From Willaertia magna (Eukaryota; Heterolobosea; Eutetramitea; Acrasida; Naegleriidae): a stretch of DNA of 64,000 nucleotides. The stretch's first letter is position 1. The number at the start of each line of letters is the position of its first letter. The position numbers and the translations under genes are program-made. Shown here in pieces: positions 1-10,289 of this stretch. The stretch covers positions 60,362-124,361 of the forward strand of contig CADWAF010000710.1 of assembly GCA_902984215.1 (NCBI GenBank), in the 5' to 3' direction. The notes beneath the pieces were generated by a model. The model saw only the letters and a program-made list of their open reading frames with translations. It ran no database searches and was not told the DNA's origin.

Positions 1-1050
1 GTTTTTTCCATCTTCATTTGCGTAATTCAAATCCATTTGACACCTTTCTAAATCATTTTTAACTTTGCTAATCTCCATACCCATTCTTTCCTTAGTAAGT
101 TGCAATTCCTTTTCCTTAATTTCTTTTATTTCTCGTATTTGGTGTTCATAATCATCTCTTTGAATTCTCATTTCACTTTCATGTTGAACCTTCATTGTCA
201 TCTTCTCCATTTCACTTTGTTTCTTTTCTCTTTCAAATTCTTGTTGAAGGGAGGAAACTTTAACTCTCAAATCAATATTCTCGGATTGGAATTTTTCTTG
301 GATAGATTTAACTGCTGACAATTCAATTTCCTGACTTCTGGTTTTAGATTTTAATTCATTGTTTTCTTCTTGGTATTTTCTAACATCAACAGATAATTTC
401 TTGGCTTGTTCTTCAAAAATAGATTTTTCCTCTAGCTCTATAGATTGTTGTTCTACTGTAGATCTGAGAGTAACATTTTCTTCTGACAATGATTTCAGTT
501 TAATTTTAGAACTTTCTAATTGGCCTTTGATATCCCACTTGGCAGGCGTTTTGGATGAACCTAGAATTGATGTATTTGCGGAAGATACAGTTGTAATATT
601 AGTTTTGGAAGTGGTAGGTTTTGGCTTTGGTCTAGTTGTAGTGGTGCTAGTTTTTGAACTACCTATTGTAGTGCTGTTTAAACGGTTATTGGTTGTGGAA
701 GGTTTTGGTCTAGTTGTGGTTGTTTTTGTAGTAGTTTTTGTTGTTCTTGTGGTGGTATTTGTTGTACCAACCCTAGCAGCAAGAGGAACTCTAGTTTTAG
801 TTGTACTTGTTGTGGAGGATCTAGTACTGGAAGCACTAAACGTTGAAAGGGTAGATAGTACACTGCTGTTTAATAAGTTATTAGAGGTTGGCTTAGGTTT
901 TGGTAATTTACTTTCTCTTGCTTTTTGTTTGTTTGGATCAACATTTTCCTTTTGTTTCTTCAGTGTTTGTTCTGAAAAATTATCGCTTCTTTTTCTCTTG
1001 ATGGTAGTGCTATCAAGCATAGAAAGATGCAGAGATGTCGGTGTGGACAT
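1..1050 (-). CDS. Kinesin-14 (KIFC1/Ncd-like), N-terminal part, runs off left edge
   Basis: The frame is open for 350 codons from an ATG at 1050 to the window edge, so the C-terminal motor domain must lie outside and is not seen. Residues 1-60 are basic with Lys/Arg clusters that could be a nuclear localisation or microtubule-binding tail. Residues about 60-160 are Thr/Lys/Ser-rich with short internal repeats (TTRPKP occurs twice). Near residue 170 there is a PAKWDIKGQLE segment, like the W-D-L-K-G-Q motif that precedes the coiled coil in KIFC1/HSET. From there to the edge the protein is heptad-like coiled coil rich in E, K and Q. Kinesin-14 proteins are minus-end motors that bundle spindle microtubules. 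The plus-strand open frame over 359-1069 is a shadow. Identity rests on the tail motif and coiled coil only. Confidence 0.7.
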   Translation of the reverse strand, partial: MSTPTSLHLSMLDSTTIKRKRSDNFSEQTLKKQKENVDPNKQKARESKLPKPKPTSNNLLNSSVLSTLSTFSASSTRSSTTSTTKTRVPLAARVGTTNTTTRTTKTTTKTTTTRPKPSTTNNRLNSTTIGSSKTSTTTTRPKPKPTTSKTNITTVSSANTSILGSSKTPAKWDIKGQLESSKIKLKSLSEENVTLRSTVEQQSIELEEKSIFEEQAKKLSVDVRKYQEENNELKSKTRSQEIELSAVKSIQEKFQSENIDLRVKVSSLQQEFEREKKQSEMEKMTMKVQHESEMRIQRDDYEHQIREIKEIKEKELQLTKERMGMEISKVKNDLERCQMDLNYANEDGKN

Positions 1051-1242
1051 TTTTTTATTGTTAAGATAAAATTTTTGAAATTGTTTAACGTTCTGATTTT
1101 TTAAAAAGTAGCGCCAAAATCTTTGAAAGAGCGGGAAACATAAAACTATCTGTCACCAATCAATGTTATTTCGAAGAGAAAATCCACTCCTGAATTACTT
1201 CTTCCGTTGTAAAAGACGCAAAATATTTGAGTATTCAAAAAA
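1051..1242. promoter_or_regulatory. Divergent promoter region, kinesin-14 / phospholipase B-like
   Basis: This 192-base gap separates two genes read in opposite directions, so it must hold both promoters and both 5' leaders. It is less AT-rich than the long deserts. I see no clear TATA-like or repeated operator-like motif. Confidence 0.4.
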
Positions 1243-2898
1243 ATGCAACAAATTCTTTTATTTATTTTCCTTGTCATTTGTTGTTTTTCAACCATTTCTT
1301 CCGCTTATTCATTTGCGAACAATGAAGTATTAGCAACTGTTTTTTACACCAATGATAGTGTGACTCGTTTTTATATTAAAGAGGATACTTTAGATAAACA
1401 AAATGGTGTTGCATATGCTAATTATAGATTAACATTAGAATCCCAAGGATGGGATACTTTAGAGATTACCACTAACAATAGATTTGATGACGAAATTCAA
1501 GCATTCGCTGCCGGTTATTTAGAAGGATATATTACAAATAAAAGAATTAGTGATCATTATGCTAATATGAATACTTATACATGGTATAATGAACCAAATA
1601 AAAGAATGCCGGAATATGTCAGAGAATTCTTCTTAAGACAAAGAGAATGGGTTAAAAATCAATCTTTACAAAAGAAAGATTCAGATCCAGTTTGGAAACA
1701 AATTTATTTAATTTATTTACAAATGGATGGTCTTTTACAAGGTTATAATAATGCAGTGAGAAGTAATAGTTCATTAGCTTTAGATTATCCAGATATTCAA
1801 GTTTTAAATTCATTTGGTGATTTATTTGATATTATGAGTATTAAAAAGGAAAGAAGACCAAATTTCAAGAAAATGACAAGTGAACAAGTAATTAAATTTT
1901 CAATTGAAAATGGACATTGTTCAAGTATCTGGAAAGTTGCACCTGATTTGTCAGATATCTATTTTGGACATTCATCTTGGTTCACATTTAGTGCAATGAC
2001 TAGAATATTTAAAACATATACATTCCCATTTAATGCTAAAGGTACAAATTCTAAAACTGTAACATTTAGTTCATATCCAGCTAACATTGGAAGTAATGAT
2101 GATTTTTATGTTACATCTGGAGGATTAGCGGTGATTGAAACATCTAATAATATTTTCAATACAACATTATATGATTATGTTAAACCTGAAAGTTTATTAT
2201 GTTGGCAAAGAGTTATATTAGCAAATAGAATGGCAACAAGTGCACCTGAATGGGCTAAATATTTTAGTTTATATAATTCAGGTACTTATAATAATCAATA
2301 TCAAGTATTAGATTATAAATTATTTAAACCTTATCAACCATTACCTAAAGATTTATTCTGGATTGTTGAACAAATACCTGGTTATGTAGAAGCAGGAGAC
2401 CAAACACCAATTTTAGCATTTGGTTATTGGCCAAGTTATAATGTTGCTTTTTATAAATATATTAATGAGATTAGTGGTTATCCTGAGATGGCAAAGAAAC
2501 CTGGTGCTGAACATGTTTTAAGTTATCAATCATGCGCTCGTGCAAATATCTTTAGAAGAGATCAAACAAAAGTTAGTTCAATTGATACTTTAAAGAAATT
2601 ATTACGTTACAATGATTTTAAATCTGATCCATTATCTTTAAAGAATCCAGCATATGCAATTTGTTCCAGATATGACTTAGAACCAGTTTCTTCTATTAAT
2701 GAAAGATCTTGTTCAGGTGGTTATGACACTAAATTAACAAGTGTTAATACTATTCAAAATATTCACATTATCAATGGCCCAACTTATGATGATTTACCAG
2801 CTTTCGAATGGAATGGACAATGTAGTGGAAGATTTTCTCATCAAGGTCAACCTCAAAAGTATCAATTCTCATGGATGAAGGTTAATTGGTTACAATAA
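1243..2898 (+). CDS. Phospholipase B-like (PLBD/lamina ancestor family) secreted hydrolase
   Basis: A 551-residue protein opening with a hydrophobic signal peptide (about residues 1-20). The family consists of N-terminal-nucleophile hydrolases that mature by self-cleavage in front of a cysteine. Here that site is the GHCSSIWK segment, with the candidate nucleophile Cys226. It is followed by the family-typical FGHSSWF and M.RI.K.Y elements near residues 243-262, and a Trp-rich C-terminal end (FSWMKVNW). Length matches the family (about 550-600). In amoebae these proteins are lysosomal or secreted and release fatty acids from phospholipids. No intron is needed. The start is the first ATG, directly before the signal peptide. 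The closest neighbour, on the other strand, is unrelated. Confidence 0.88.
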   Translation: MQQILLFIFLVICCFSTISSAYSFANNEVLATVFYTNDSVTRFYIKEDTLDKQNGVAYANYRLTLESQGWDTLEITTNNRFDDEIQAFAAGYLEGYITNKRISDHYANMNTYTWYNEPNKRMPEYVREFFLRQREWVKNQSLQKKDSDPVWKQIYLIYLQMDGLLQGYNNAVRSNSSLALDYPDIQVLNSFGDLFDIMSIKKERRPNFKKMTSEQVIKFSIENGHCSSIWKVAPDLSDIYFGHSSWFTFSAMTRIFKTYTFPFNAKGTNSKTVTFSSYPANIGSNDDFYVTSGGLAVIETSNNIFNTTLYDYVKPESLLCWQRVILANRMATSAPEWAKYFSLYNSGTYNNQYQVLDYKLFKPYQPLPKDLFWIVEQIPGYVEAGDQTPILAFGYWPSYNVAFYKYINEISGYPEMAKKPGAEHVLSYQSCARANIFRRDQTKVSSIDTLKKLLRYNDFKSDPLSLKNPAYAICSRYDLEPVSSINERSCSGGYDTKLTSVNTIQNIHIINGPTYDDLPAFEWNGQCSGRFSHQGQPQKYQFSWMKVNWLQ

Positions 2899-2906
2899 AT
2901 TACACG

Positions 2907-3265
2907 TGTTAATTTTACGTGAGGGTTGGTTGTGACACGGAAATAATTGTAATTCCGAGTTGAATAAAAGGTAAGCAAACCAAAATATATTACTTAATTT
3001 TTTGCCATGCAGTACTTGCACAATTGTCTAAGATTTTTTTGTCAATCTCTGTTAATTCGAGTTGTGGTATCTCAAAGTGACTATTACAACTCCTACGGGC
3101 AGAGTAATATTAAAAGTTATCTCTTAAACTCAACATCTTCATTACAATCCCGATGTGGATGTTATTGAAGAGGGATAACAATTAATAATTTTAATGTAAG
3201 GTGCACTACAATGTGTTTTAATGTTGCTTTAAAGCTGCTGTTTTTCCTAATTATAACAAATATAT
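2907..3265. repeat. Direct repeat copy A (pairs with 4540-4720), interrupted
   Basis: Two blocks, about 2907-2965 and about 3154-3265, match a single continuous block at about 4540-4720. Shared landmarks are TTACGTGAG, GGTTGTGACAC, AATAATTGTAATT, GATAACA, AATTTTAATGTAA and CCTAATTATAACAAAT. About 190 bases (2966-3153) are extra in this copy. The two copies flank the small gene at 3405 and the WD40 fragment. No coding frame of note is seen in 2899-3300. Confidence 0.7.
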
Positions 3266-3295
3266 CCCTCTGATTTATAGTCAATCTCTGTTAAT
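3041..3295 (+). repeat. Short direct repeat, 16 bases, spaced about 240 bases
   Basis: The string GTCAATCTCTGTTAAT occurs exactly at 3041-3056 and again at 3280-3295, each followed by a similar GAGTTG. It sits inside and at the end of repeat copy A and may mark the edges of an inserted segment. It could also be coincidence in low-complexity DNA, though the string is not simple-sequence. Confidence 0.55.
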
Positions 3296-3404
3296 AGAGT
3301 TGCTAACTTTCCTAACATCTTGTTTGAAAGGGATGCATTTTTTACAAAAGCTACACAAAAAAAATGATAACACAACTTTTCTAATTAATATATTATTCAA
3401 AATT

Positions 3405-4109
3405 ATGAGTATACCACATTTAAATATTTTTCCACCCCGCAACAATAATCTTTTGCACCTTTCTGATGATGAGCGCACCCTAAGTGATATAAGAGAAAAG
3501 ATAGAGATTAATGATTTTGGATTCGAGAGCAAAAAAGAACAATTCAAAATTACTTACGACATAAAGGAACAAAAAGCCTTGCATGTAGATGAAATTTATT
3601 CCAACAAAGCATTATCTGGGATATCCACTAACTCAAGCACAAAACAAAACGAAACAGAATCAGCCTTAAACCTTAGTGTTGAAGGAAAAAGCCTTTCTGT
3701 TATGGGAGTAAATGAACCAGAAGATATTTTAATTACCCCACAAGACTCTGCATCAAATGTTAAACAACCAAAACCAAAATTACAAAGATCAACTAGCTTT
3801 ATTGAGATTCCAAGTTTAGGTTTGATTTTAAATAAGTCTAAACCCAATGCTTGGGACAAGAATTCTATTGAAATGTTACTTACAGCTGAAATAAATGAGA
3901 ATGGTCTGGGGATAGATAAAAACCTATTGAGGGGCACGAAACTTTGTGGACTACATTTTCTTATTGCGGCGGATGCTTTTTTGGAAAGCAAAAGAGAAAT
4001 TGAGGAAAGTAAAAGAGAAATTGAAAGACTATTGGACGATATAAACCCAATAGTAGTTAGAAGAGCGTTGATAGCTTGGATCTATCGACACTTAATTGAA
4101 AAACCCTAA
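3405..4109 (+). CDS. Hypothetical protein with charged C-terminal helix
   Basis: The frame is open from 3300, but that end begins with TTG. In-frame ATGs are at 3333 and 3405, and I prefer 3405 (about 234 residues) because the peptide before it is AT-driven and has no domain character. The protein is not recognised. Its N-terminal half is Ser/Asn/Glu-rich and probably disordered. Residues about 150-205 contain W, L and G spacing loosely like a SAM-type helical domain (weak). A duplicated ESKREIE element follows near the end, suggesting a short coiled coil. It lies between two direct repeats and beside a truncated gene copy, so it may be young, transferred or no longer functional. Base composition is normal for coding DNA here. 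Confidence 0.45.
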   Translation: MSIPHLNIFPPRNNNLLHLSDDERTLSDIREKIEINDFGFESKKEQFKITYDIKEQKALHVDEIYSNKALSGISTNSSTKQNETESALNLSVEGKSLSVMGVNEPEDILITPQDSASNVKQPKPKLQRSTSFIEIPSLGLILNKSKPNAWDKNSIEMLLTAEINENGLGIDKNLLRGTKLCGLHFLIAADAFLESKREIEESKREIERLLDDINPIVVRRALIAWIYRHLIEKP

Positions 4110-4277
4110 ACTTAAAGAAAAATGAACTTAAATAATCTAGTGCTAGTCAATTAAGGTTTTTTGAAAAATTATTTTTTTGAAAACCCTTTTAAATACAGAC
4201 CATAAAAACGTAATATGTAGTTTTTGTAATGAAAAATAATTGTAAATAATTAGTAGTTTTCATTTTTTACAATTAAA

Positions 4278-4532
4278 CTACATTAAAATATGCCAATTTA
4301 ATTCAAATTCATTAGTTTTATATAAAGCACGTAATCTCCATCTATTATAGCTATGTTTAATTAAATGATGATTATCTCTATATATTTCAATAACTTGTAA
4401 AGTATTATGTAATTGATAATAATAGTAATAATATTCTTCATCAATAAATTGATTATTTAACTTCCAAATCATTACACTACAATCATATGCACAAGTAGTA
4501 ATTATTTTTTCAACATTCTTAATAAACATTGT
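4278..4532 (-). pseudogene. Truncated, decayed copy of the WD40 gene at 10290-12593
   Basis: About 250 bases align end to end with about 10501-10756, the part of the WD40 gene encoding the CADDCSVMVWKL repeat and the following YNRWGLYALFKTNE segment. The copy covers one and a half WD repeats, lacks both ends of the gene and cannot be functional. Homology stops abruptly at about 4531, where repeat copy B begins. By eye there are about 30 substitutions plus one 3-base deletion. About 21 substitutions are C-to-T or G-to-A relative to the intact parent. A frame remains open over most of the fragment (97 codons) because few Gln or Trp codons lie in it. Confidence 0.9.
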
Positions 4533-4539
4533 GTTATTA

Positions 4540-4740
4540 TGTGTTAGCTTTACGTGAGGTGGTTGTGACACAGAAATAATTGTAATTGTGAATGTTATTG
4601 AAGAAGGATAACAGTTAACAATTTTAATGTAAGAGTGTTTTAAATCTTTTAATATTGCTATAAAGGACTGTTTTTCTCCTAATTATAACAAATAAATTCA
4701 TTGTTATTCCAAGTTGAAACTGTTCTAACAGAAATAATTA
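4540..4740. repeat. Direct repeat copy B (pairs with 2907-3265)
   Basis: Continuous counterpart of the split copy A, starting at TGTTAGCTTTACGTGAG. It begins within about ten bases of the end of the WD40 fragment and ends about 110 bases before the carboxypeptidase start. The pair bounds the segment 3266-4539 and suggests that segment arrived as a unit or by a duplication event. Confidence 0.65.
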
Positions 4741-4849
4741 ATTCCTTTTTGCTTCCTTATGGTGGAACCTTAAGAAATGTCAATATCGGTAAGTTCATGT
4801 CTCATCGAAAAAAAAGTCACGTAACAACAACAGTTGATTGCGTCCTAAG

Positions 4850-6576
4850 ATGAGAAATTCTTTGTTGTTATTTGTTTTATTCTTTCTTTTCATTAACTGT
4901 GTTTACAAGGAAATAATTTGCAACACAGAACATTTTGAATTATCTCAACATTTTCCACTATGGAGAGCGTCTGTTGGAAATGAATTCAAAGCTAAGCCAT
5001 TTAAACATTATTCTGGATATATTCAAGTAGATGAACCTAATGGAAGACATTTATGGTATTATTTTCAACAATGTCAAGAAGACCCTTTTAACAAACCACT
5101 CATCCTGTAAGTCCTTATAAAATTAACAATAATCAGTTATTTATTTATAATTAAAGATTCCTAAATGGTGGACCAGGATGTTCAGGAATGGAGTATTGGG
5201 GTTCAAACATTGGTAATGTGCAAATCTTTAAAGACACAACAACAACTATAACTACTGACAGAGAAGAAATTTATTTGAAAGATAATCCTTATTCTTTTAA
5301 TAGATTTTCAAATATTATTTATTTGGATTCCCCTTCAGGCGTTGGATTTTCATATTCAAATAGTGTTAATGATTATCAAAATATTGGTGACGAAAGAACT
5401 GCAAGAGATACTAGAAAGTTTTTAATTGAGTTTTTTAAACATTATAAAGAATATAAGAATTTACCTTTATACATTATGTAAGTAAATAATTTTAAATAAT
5501 TTTGTTATTATAATTATTAAAATAGAGGTGTTTCTTATGGAGGTAAATATGCACCAAATTTGTCAAAATTAATTTTGGAGGAGAATGATAGAATATTTTC
5601 TTTAAGCGATGAAAATTATTTGAATTTAAAAGCTACTATAGTTGGGAATCCATTAGTTGATTGGAGTAGTACTGCAAAATCTAATTTTGAATTCTTTCAA
5701 TCTTTAGGTATTATTTCCAAACGTCAATTTAAAGAATTGAATGACATTTGTAAGGTAACTGAACCTAATTGGGCACTTACAGGGTTAGCTAATCAACAAT
5801 GTGTTAGTGCATTAGTTAATACTATTCAAAAAACAGTTGGAGATATTAATATTTATAATTTATATGAAGATATTTGTTTGCCTGACAAGAAATATGATTC
5901 TTCTTCACAAAATTGTTATGGACATTACATTCACAAATATATGAATGATGTAAAGGTACAAGAATATTTGAAAGTAAGAAATAAGGTGGATTGGGATGCA
6001 TGTAATCCAAAGAATGGATTTTCATTTGGATTTGACAATTATATTAGTGGTTTACCAACTTACCAATATTTAATTAATAGAATTAAAGAAGGGAATATGA
6101 AAGGTGTATCAAACCATAAATTATTAATTTATACAGGTGACATGGATGGTTCAACAAGTGTTAAAACTTATTTAGATATATTTGAAAACTTACCAAATAC
6201 AACAGTTGTTTCTGACATAGATAATTGGTTTGTTAATGGTCAAGTTGCAGGAAAGAAAAGAATTTTTGATACTTATACCTATACCACTATAAGAGGCGCA
6301 GGACACATTACAAGCCAAGCGAAACCTCAAAGGTTATTTGCTTTAATTTCAAATTTTATTAATAATGGAACTATTCTGGAGAGAGTTGATATTGAGGAAT
6401 ACTCTAAAGCAGTTGTTGAACCATTAAATGTTTCTGTGATAGTTTTAGCTGTAGTTGTTGGAATATTGGCTGTAATAGTTATCGTTTTGGTGGGGATTTT
6501 ACTTTGTGCATTTTCAAAAAACAAAAAAAAGATACAAATGGAACAATCAACAGATTTATTTATCAAGATGAATTAG
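4850..6576 (+). CDS. Serine carboxypeptidase (peptidase family S10), membrane-anchored
   Basis: Three exons: 4850-5106, 5157-5477 and 5526-6576. The introns are 50 and 48 nt, both with GTAAGT donors, and the product is 542 residues. An N-terminal signal peptide is followed by the S10 substrate-binding LNGGPGCSG element. The catalytic triad is visible: Ser196 in GVSYGGKY (the usual Glu before Ser is Val here), Asp397 in YTGDMDG and His453 in GAGHI. Near residues 505-530 a strong hydrophobic helix is followed by a Lys-rich tail, predicting a type I membrane protein with a lumenal enzyme. S10 enzymes remove C-terminal residues from peptides in lysosomes or phagosomes. The start is the ATG at 4850. 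An upstream TTG in frame is unlikely. Splice joins restore the frame exactly. Confidence 0.93.
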
Positions 6577-9500
6577 GAAAATTTAAATTCAATTTATTAG
6601 TTTTATTTTAGACAATATTTTTTTAACATTAAAAGTGTCTACTGCTATTAATAAATTAATGTCTATCAATATTAAGTTATAATTAAAAATTTAAGTAAAT
6701 TTACCTTATTTAATTTAATTTTAAGTTAATATTTGATTTTTATTATTTTTAATTTTTTTACTTTATTAAAAGCTTTTAAACTTGAATCATTATCCACTAG
6801 CAAATTGTTTTTATAAACTCTCATGAATGTTTATTGTTTTTAAAGTAAAAATATGCAAATTAACATTTAAATAAATAATAAAATGCTAAAGCTTTTAAAA
6901 ATTTAAAAATTTATTGTAGGGTAAATTTTTGATTTTATTTAATTTTATTTAATTTTTAATGTAAAAAATTATTTTGTAACATTTTAAATGATTTTAATAT
7001 TATAATATTTACTTTTTATTTTTTTAAATATTATTTTAAATTTTAATATTTTTTTTAATTATTTTTTATTTTTAAATAAATATAATCAATTTTATATATT
7101 TAACCAAACCTTAATTTTTTTACTATATAAAATAAATAATATTATTATAAAATCAATAATAAAAATAATTAATAAATTTAATAATAATTTATATAAATTA
7201 TATAAGTATAAAATTTTATTTCATTTTTTGTTGTATTATAAATATGAAATATAAATATTATTATAAATAGAATTATTTATATAAATAGATTTTATTAATA
7301 AATTATATAAAAATAACTTTAATAAATTGATTAAAATAATTATTAATAAAAATTAAATTAAATAAAATATAAAATTTAAAGTTTTAATTTTTTTATATTT
7401 ATATTTTTAATTTATATAAAAAAGCATATATTTTTTTTAAAGTTAATAATATTGTTTAAATAAATAAATTATTTAAAATAAATAATATTTTAAATAAATT
7501 ATAACAAAATTTTATTATTAAAATTAAATATTTATTTACTTTGTTTTAATAATAATTATATTTTAAAATTAAAATATAAAAAAATAAAAAATATTTATTT
7601 TAAAAGTTTATAAATTTAATATTTATAAAATAACAATATTTAATTAATAAAAAATTATATTTTTAAATATAAAATTATAAAACTATTTTTAAATTTAAAA
7701 TTATAATATTTTATAATTAATTAATTAATTTATTTAAAATTATATTATTTTATAATTAATTTATTTATTTTATATATTTATTTAATTTTATTTTTATTAT
7801 TTAATAAAATTAATTTATTATATTTTTATACTTATTTATTTTAAAATATTTGTATAAATTTTTTATAGTATTTTTATAATTTTAATATATAAAAATTAAA
7901 AAGTAGATATTAAATTTTATAAATTAATTATATTAAAAATATAAAATAAATATATTGTCTATTAATTAAATTTTTAAATTTATAGTAAAAAAATTTAAAA
8001 TAATAAAAAGTTAATTTAATTTTATTATTAAATTATTTTTATTTTTAAAAAATTTATTTTTAATCTTAAATTTTATTTAATAATATATAAAATTAAAAGA
8101 TTTTTTATTTTTTATTTTTTTTTATTTTAAAATTTATTTTTATTTACTTGTTTTCAATGATAATTTAATATTATTGTTTTTATAATTTTAAAAAAAATTA
8201 ATTTTTTTTTTAAATTTATTTATTAAATTTTTAAAAAATATTCAATAGTAATATTGGTATAATAAAAAAATAAAATAGTACTTTTTATAAAAATTTAATG
8301 CACAATTTTATTTTTAAAATTTTATTAAGCAATAATTAAATAATTTTTTATTATAATTCTTTTTAATATTAAAAAATAATAAAAATAATATTAGACAACT
8401 TATAGAAAAAAAGATAATATTAAATATATTTAATTCATTTATTTAAATTTTAATTAATTTCTTCAATTATATTTTTTTTATTTATAAATATCCTTTTATA
8501 ATTTTTAAAATTTTCTGAAAATAATAAATTTAAATTAAATTATAAAATTTTATTATCTTTAAAAATAATTTTAAAATTAATTACTGTATTTATGTTATTA
8601 TTATTAAAATAAAATTTATAATAATTTTTTCTATTTATATTAATAATTTTAATTTTATTAATTTCTATAAAATTATTGTTTAATATTAATAAAGAAATAA
8701 GAATAATTATATTGTTTTTTAAATTATTTTTAAATATTTTTAATAAATATTCATAACAAATAAAAAAAATTATATTTTTATATATAATATTCTAATTAAT
8801 TTTTAAACTATTTAAAATAATTTAAAAAATTTTTATAATATTTTTAAATTTATTATAAACTTTTTTTAATAAATTATTAATTAAATTATTTTTATAATAA
8901 ATAAAATTATAATTAGATGATAATAATAAAAATTTATATTTTAAGTATTTATATTATTAATAATACAATCTTTTACAATATATTCATAAGTCTTTTTTCT
9001 ATAATAACAAATTAAATTTTAATAATAAATTAAAATTTTTAATAGTCATTTTATATTTTATATATTATTTAAATTTAAAAATTTCATTATAATTAACTAA
9101 TAAATACATAAAAACAATGTTTTTTCTAATTTATTTGTTTTTAAGATTATTTTTATTAATTTTATAATTTTATCTTTTTTTTTTTGTTATTTATATTATT
9201 ATTATTTATATTTATTTCTGTATTTATATTATTTAATATTGTAATTTCTTGTTTTTTTTAAATATATTATTATTAATTGTAGAATTGTTATATTTAATTA
9301 AATTAAATAATATTTTCTTCTTTTTCATTTAATAATTTTTAAGTAAAAAAATTTTTATTGTTTAAATTTATTAAAATATATATTTTCTTAAATATAAAAT
9401 ATTTATTAATATCTTTTAAATTAAATAATTTATCCTCTATATAGTTTATTATTTGTTTATATTATATAAATGAAATAAAACTTTATTATTATATTATTTT

Positions 9501-10289
9501 GTAAACTTGTTATAAATTAATTTTATGTTTTATTTTTAATTTTAATTTATCAATTTTTTTTATATATAATAAACAATAACTTTTTTAATTATTACAATTA
9601 TTAAAAAATTCTTTTTATTACAACAAAATATATATGTTCCAAAATTTTGTTATTTTTATTAGTTAGAATAGTTAAAAGTTAATTTGAATATTATTTATTA
9701 TAAATTATTACAAAAGAATAAAATTTAATAAAATTATTTATATCAAAATCAATAATATTTTATTATTAAACACAATAAGAACTTCGATTATTTAAAAAAA
9801 ATTTTTTTGTTTGTGCAATTAATAAATATAAATATTATAAAATATTTTCTTTCAGTTTACACTTTATTTTTTAATTAAAAATAAGTCAATTTTTAAGAAT
9901 TAATAAATAATTTTTTATTATATTTACAAAATTTATTTAATACATTTTATATATCATTAGTTAGTGCTTTTTTTGTTATTTTTTGTTTAGGTTTTGATAA
10001 AATTGATTGTTTATGCTTATTTATTTTTTAAAAATTTATTGAGAATATTAAATAATATTTATATTAAAAACACTTATTTGAGAATATTAAATAATATTTA
10101 TATTACTCTTAAATATAATTATTTCTTTAATTTTATCTTTAATTTTTCAAAAAAATCAAATTCAATTTTATACTTTGATACTTTTTTTATACTTTTAATT
10201 TAAAATAGTAACTTTTATATATATTAATAAAAATATAAAATAACAACACAATTTGTTACTTGTACCAATAAATTTTAAAATAAAAGACA
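6577..10289. other. AT-rich desert, no supportable gene
   Basis: About 3.7 kb of DNA with very few G or C bases between two normal genes. The only open frame listed by length (9994-10203) is AT-driven, lacks any motif and runs over a tandem repeat. I see no tRNA, no hairpin-rich RNA and no recognisable transposon frame. The transition to gene-like composition is abrupt on both sides (about 6600 and about 10270). Confidence 0.7.
10039..10105 (+). repeat. Two-copy tandem repeat, 39-base period
   Basis: A 28-base string beginning TTGAGAATATTAAATAATAT occurs exactly at 10039-10066 and 10078-10105, separated by 11 bases. It makes the short open frame here look repetitive (residues LRILNNIYI appear twice) and argues that the frame is not a gene. 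Confidence 0.85.

Noticed and set aside
359..1069. 236-codon plus-strand frame rich in Val and Leu
   Set aside because: It is the antisense shadow of the kinesin-14 tail, whose Thr/Lys-rich repeat gives the Val/Leu pattern.
9994..10203. 69-codon frame in the first desert
   Set aside because: A/T-only composition and an internal tandem repeat; no motif.
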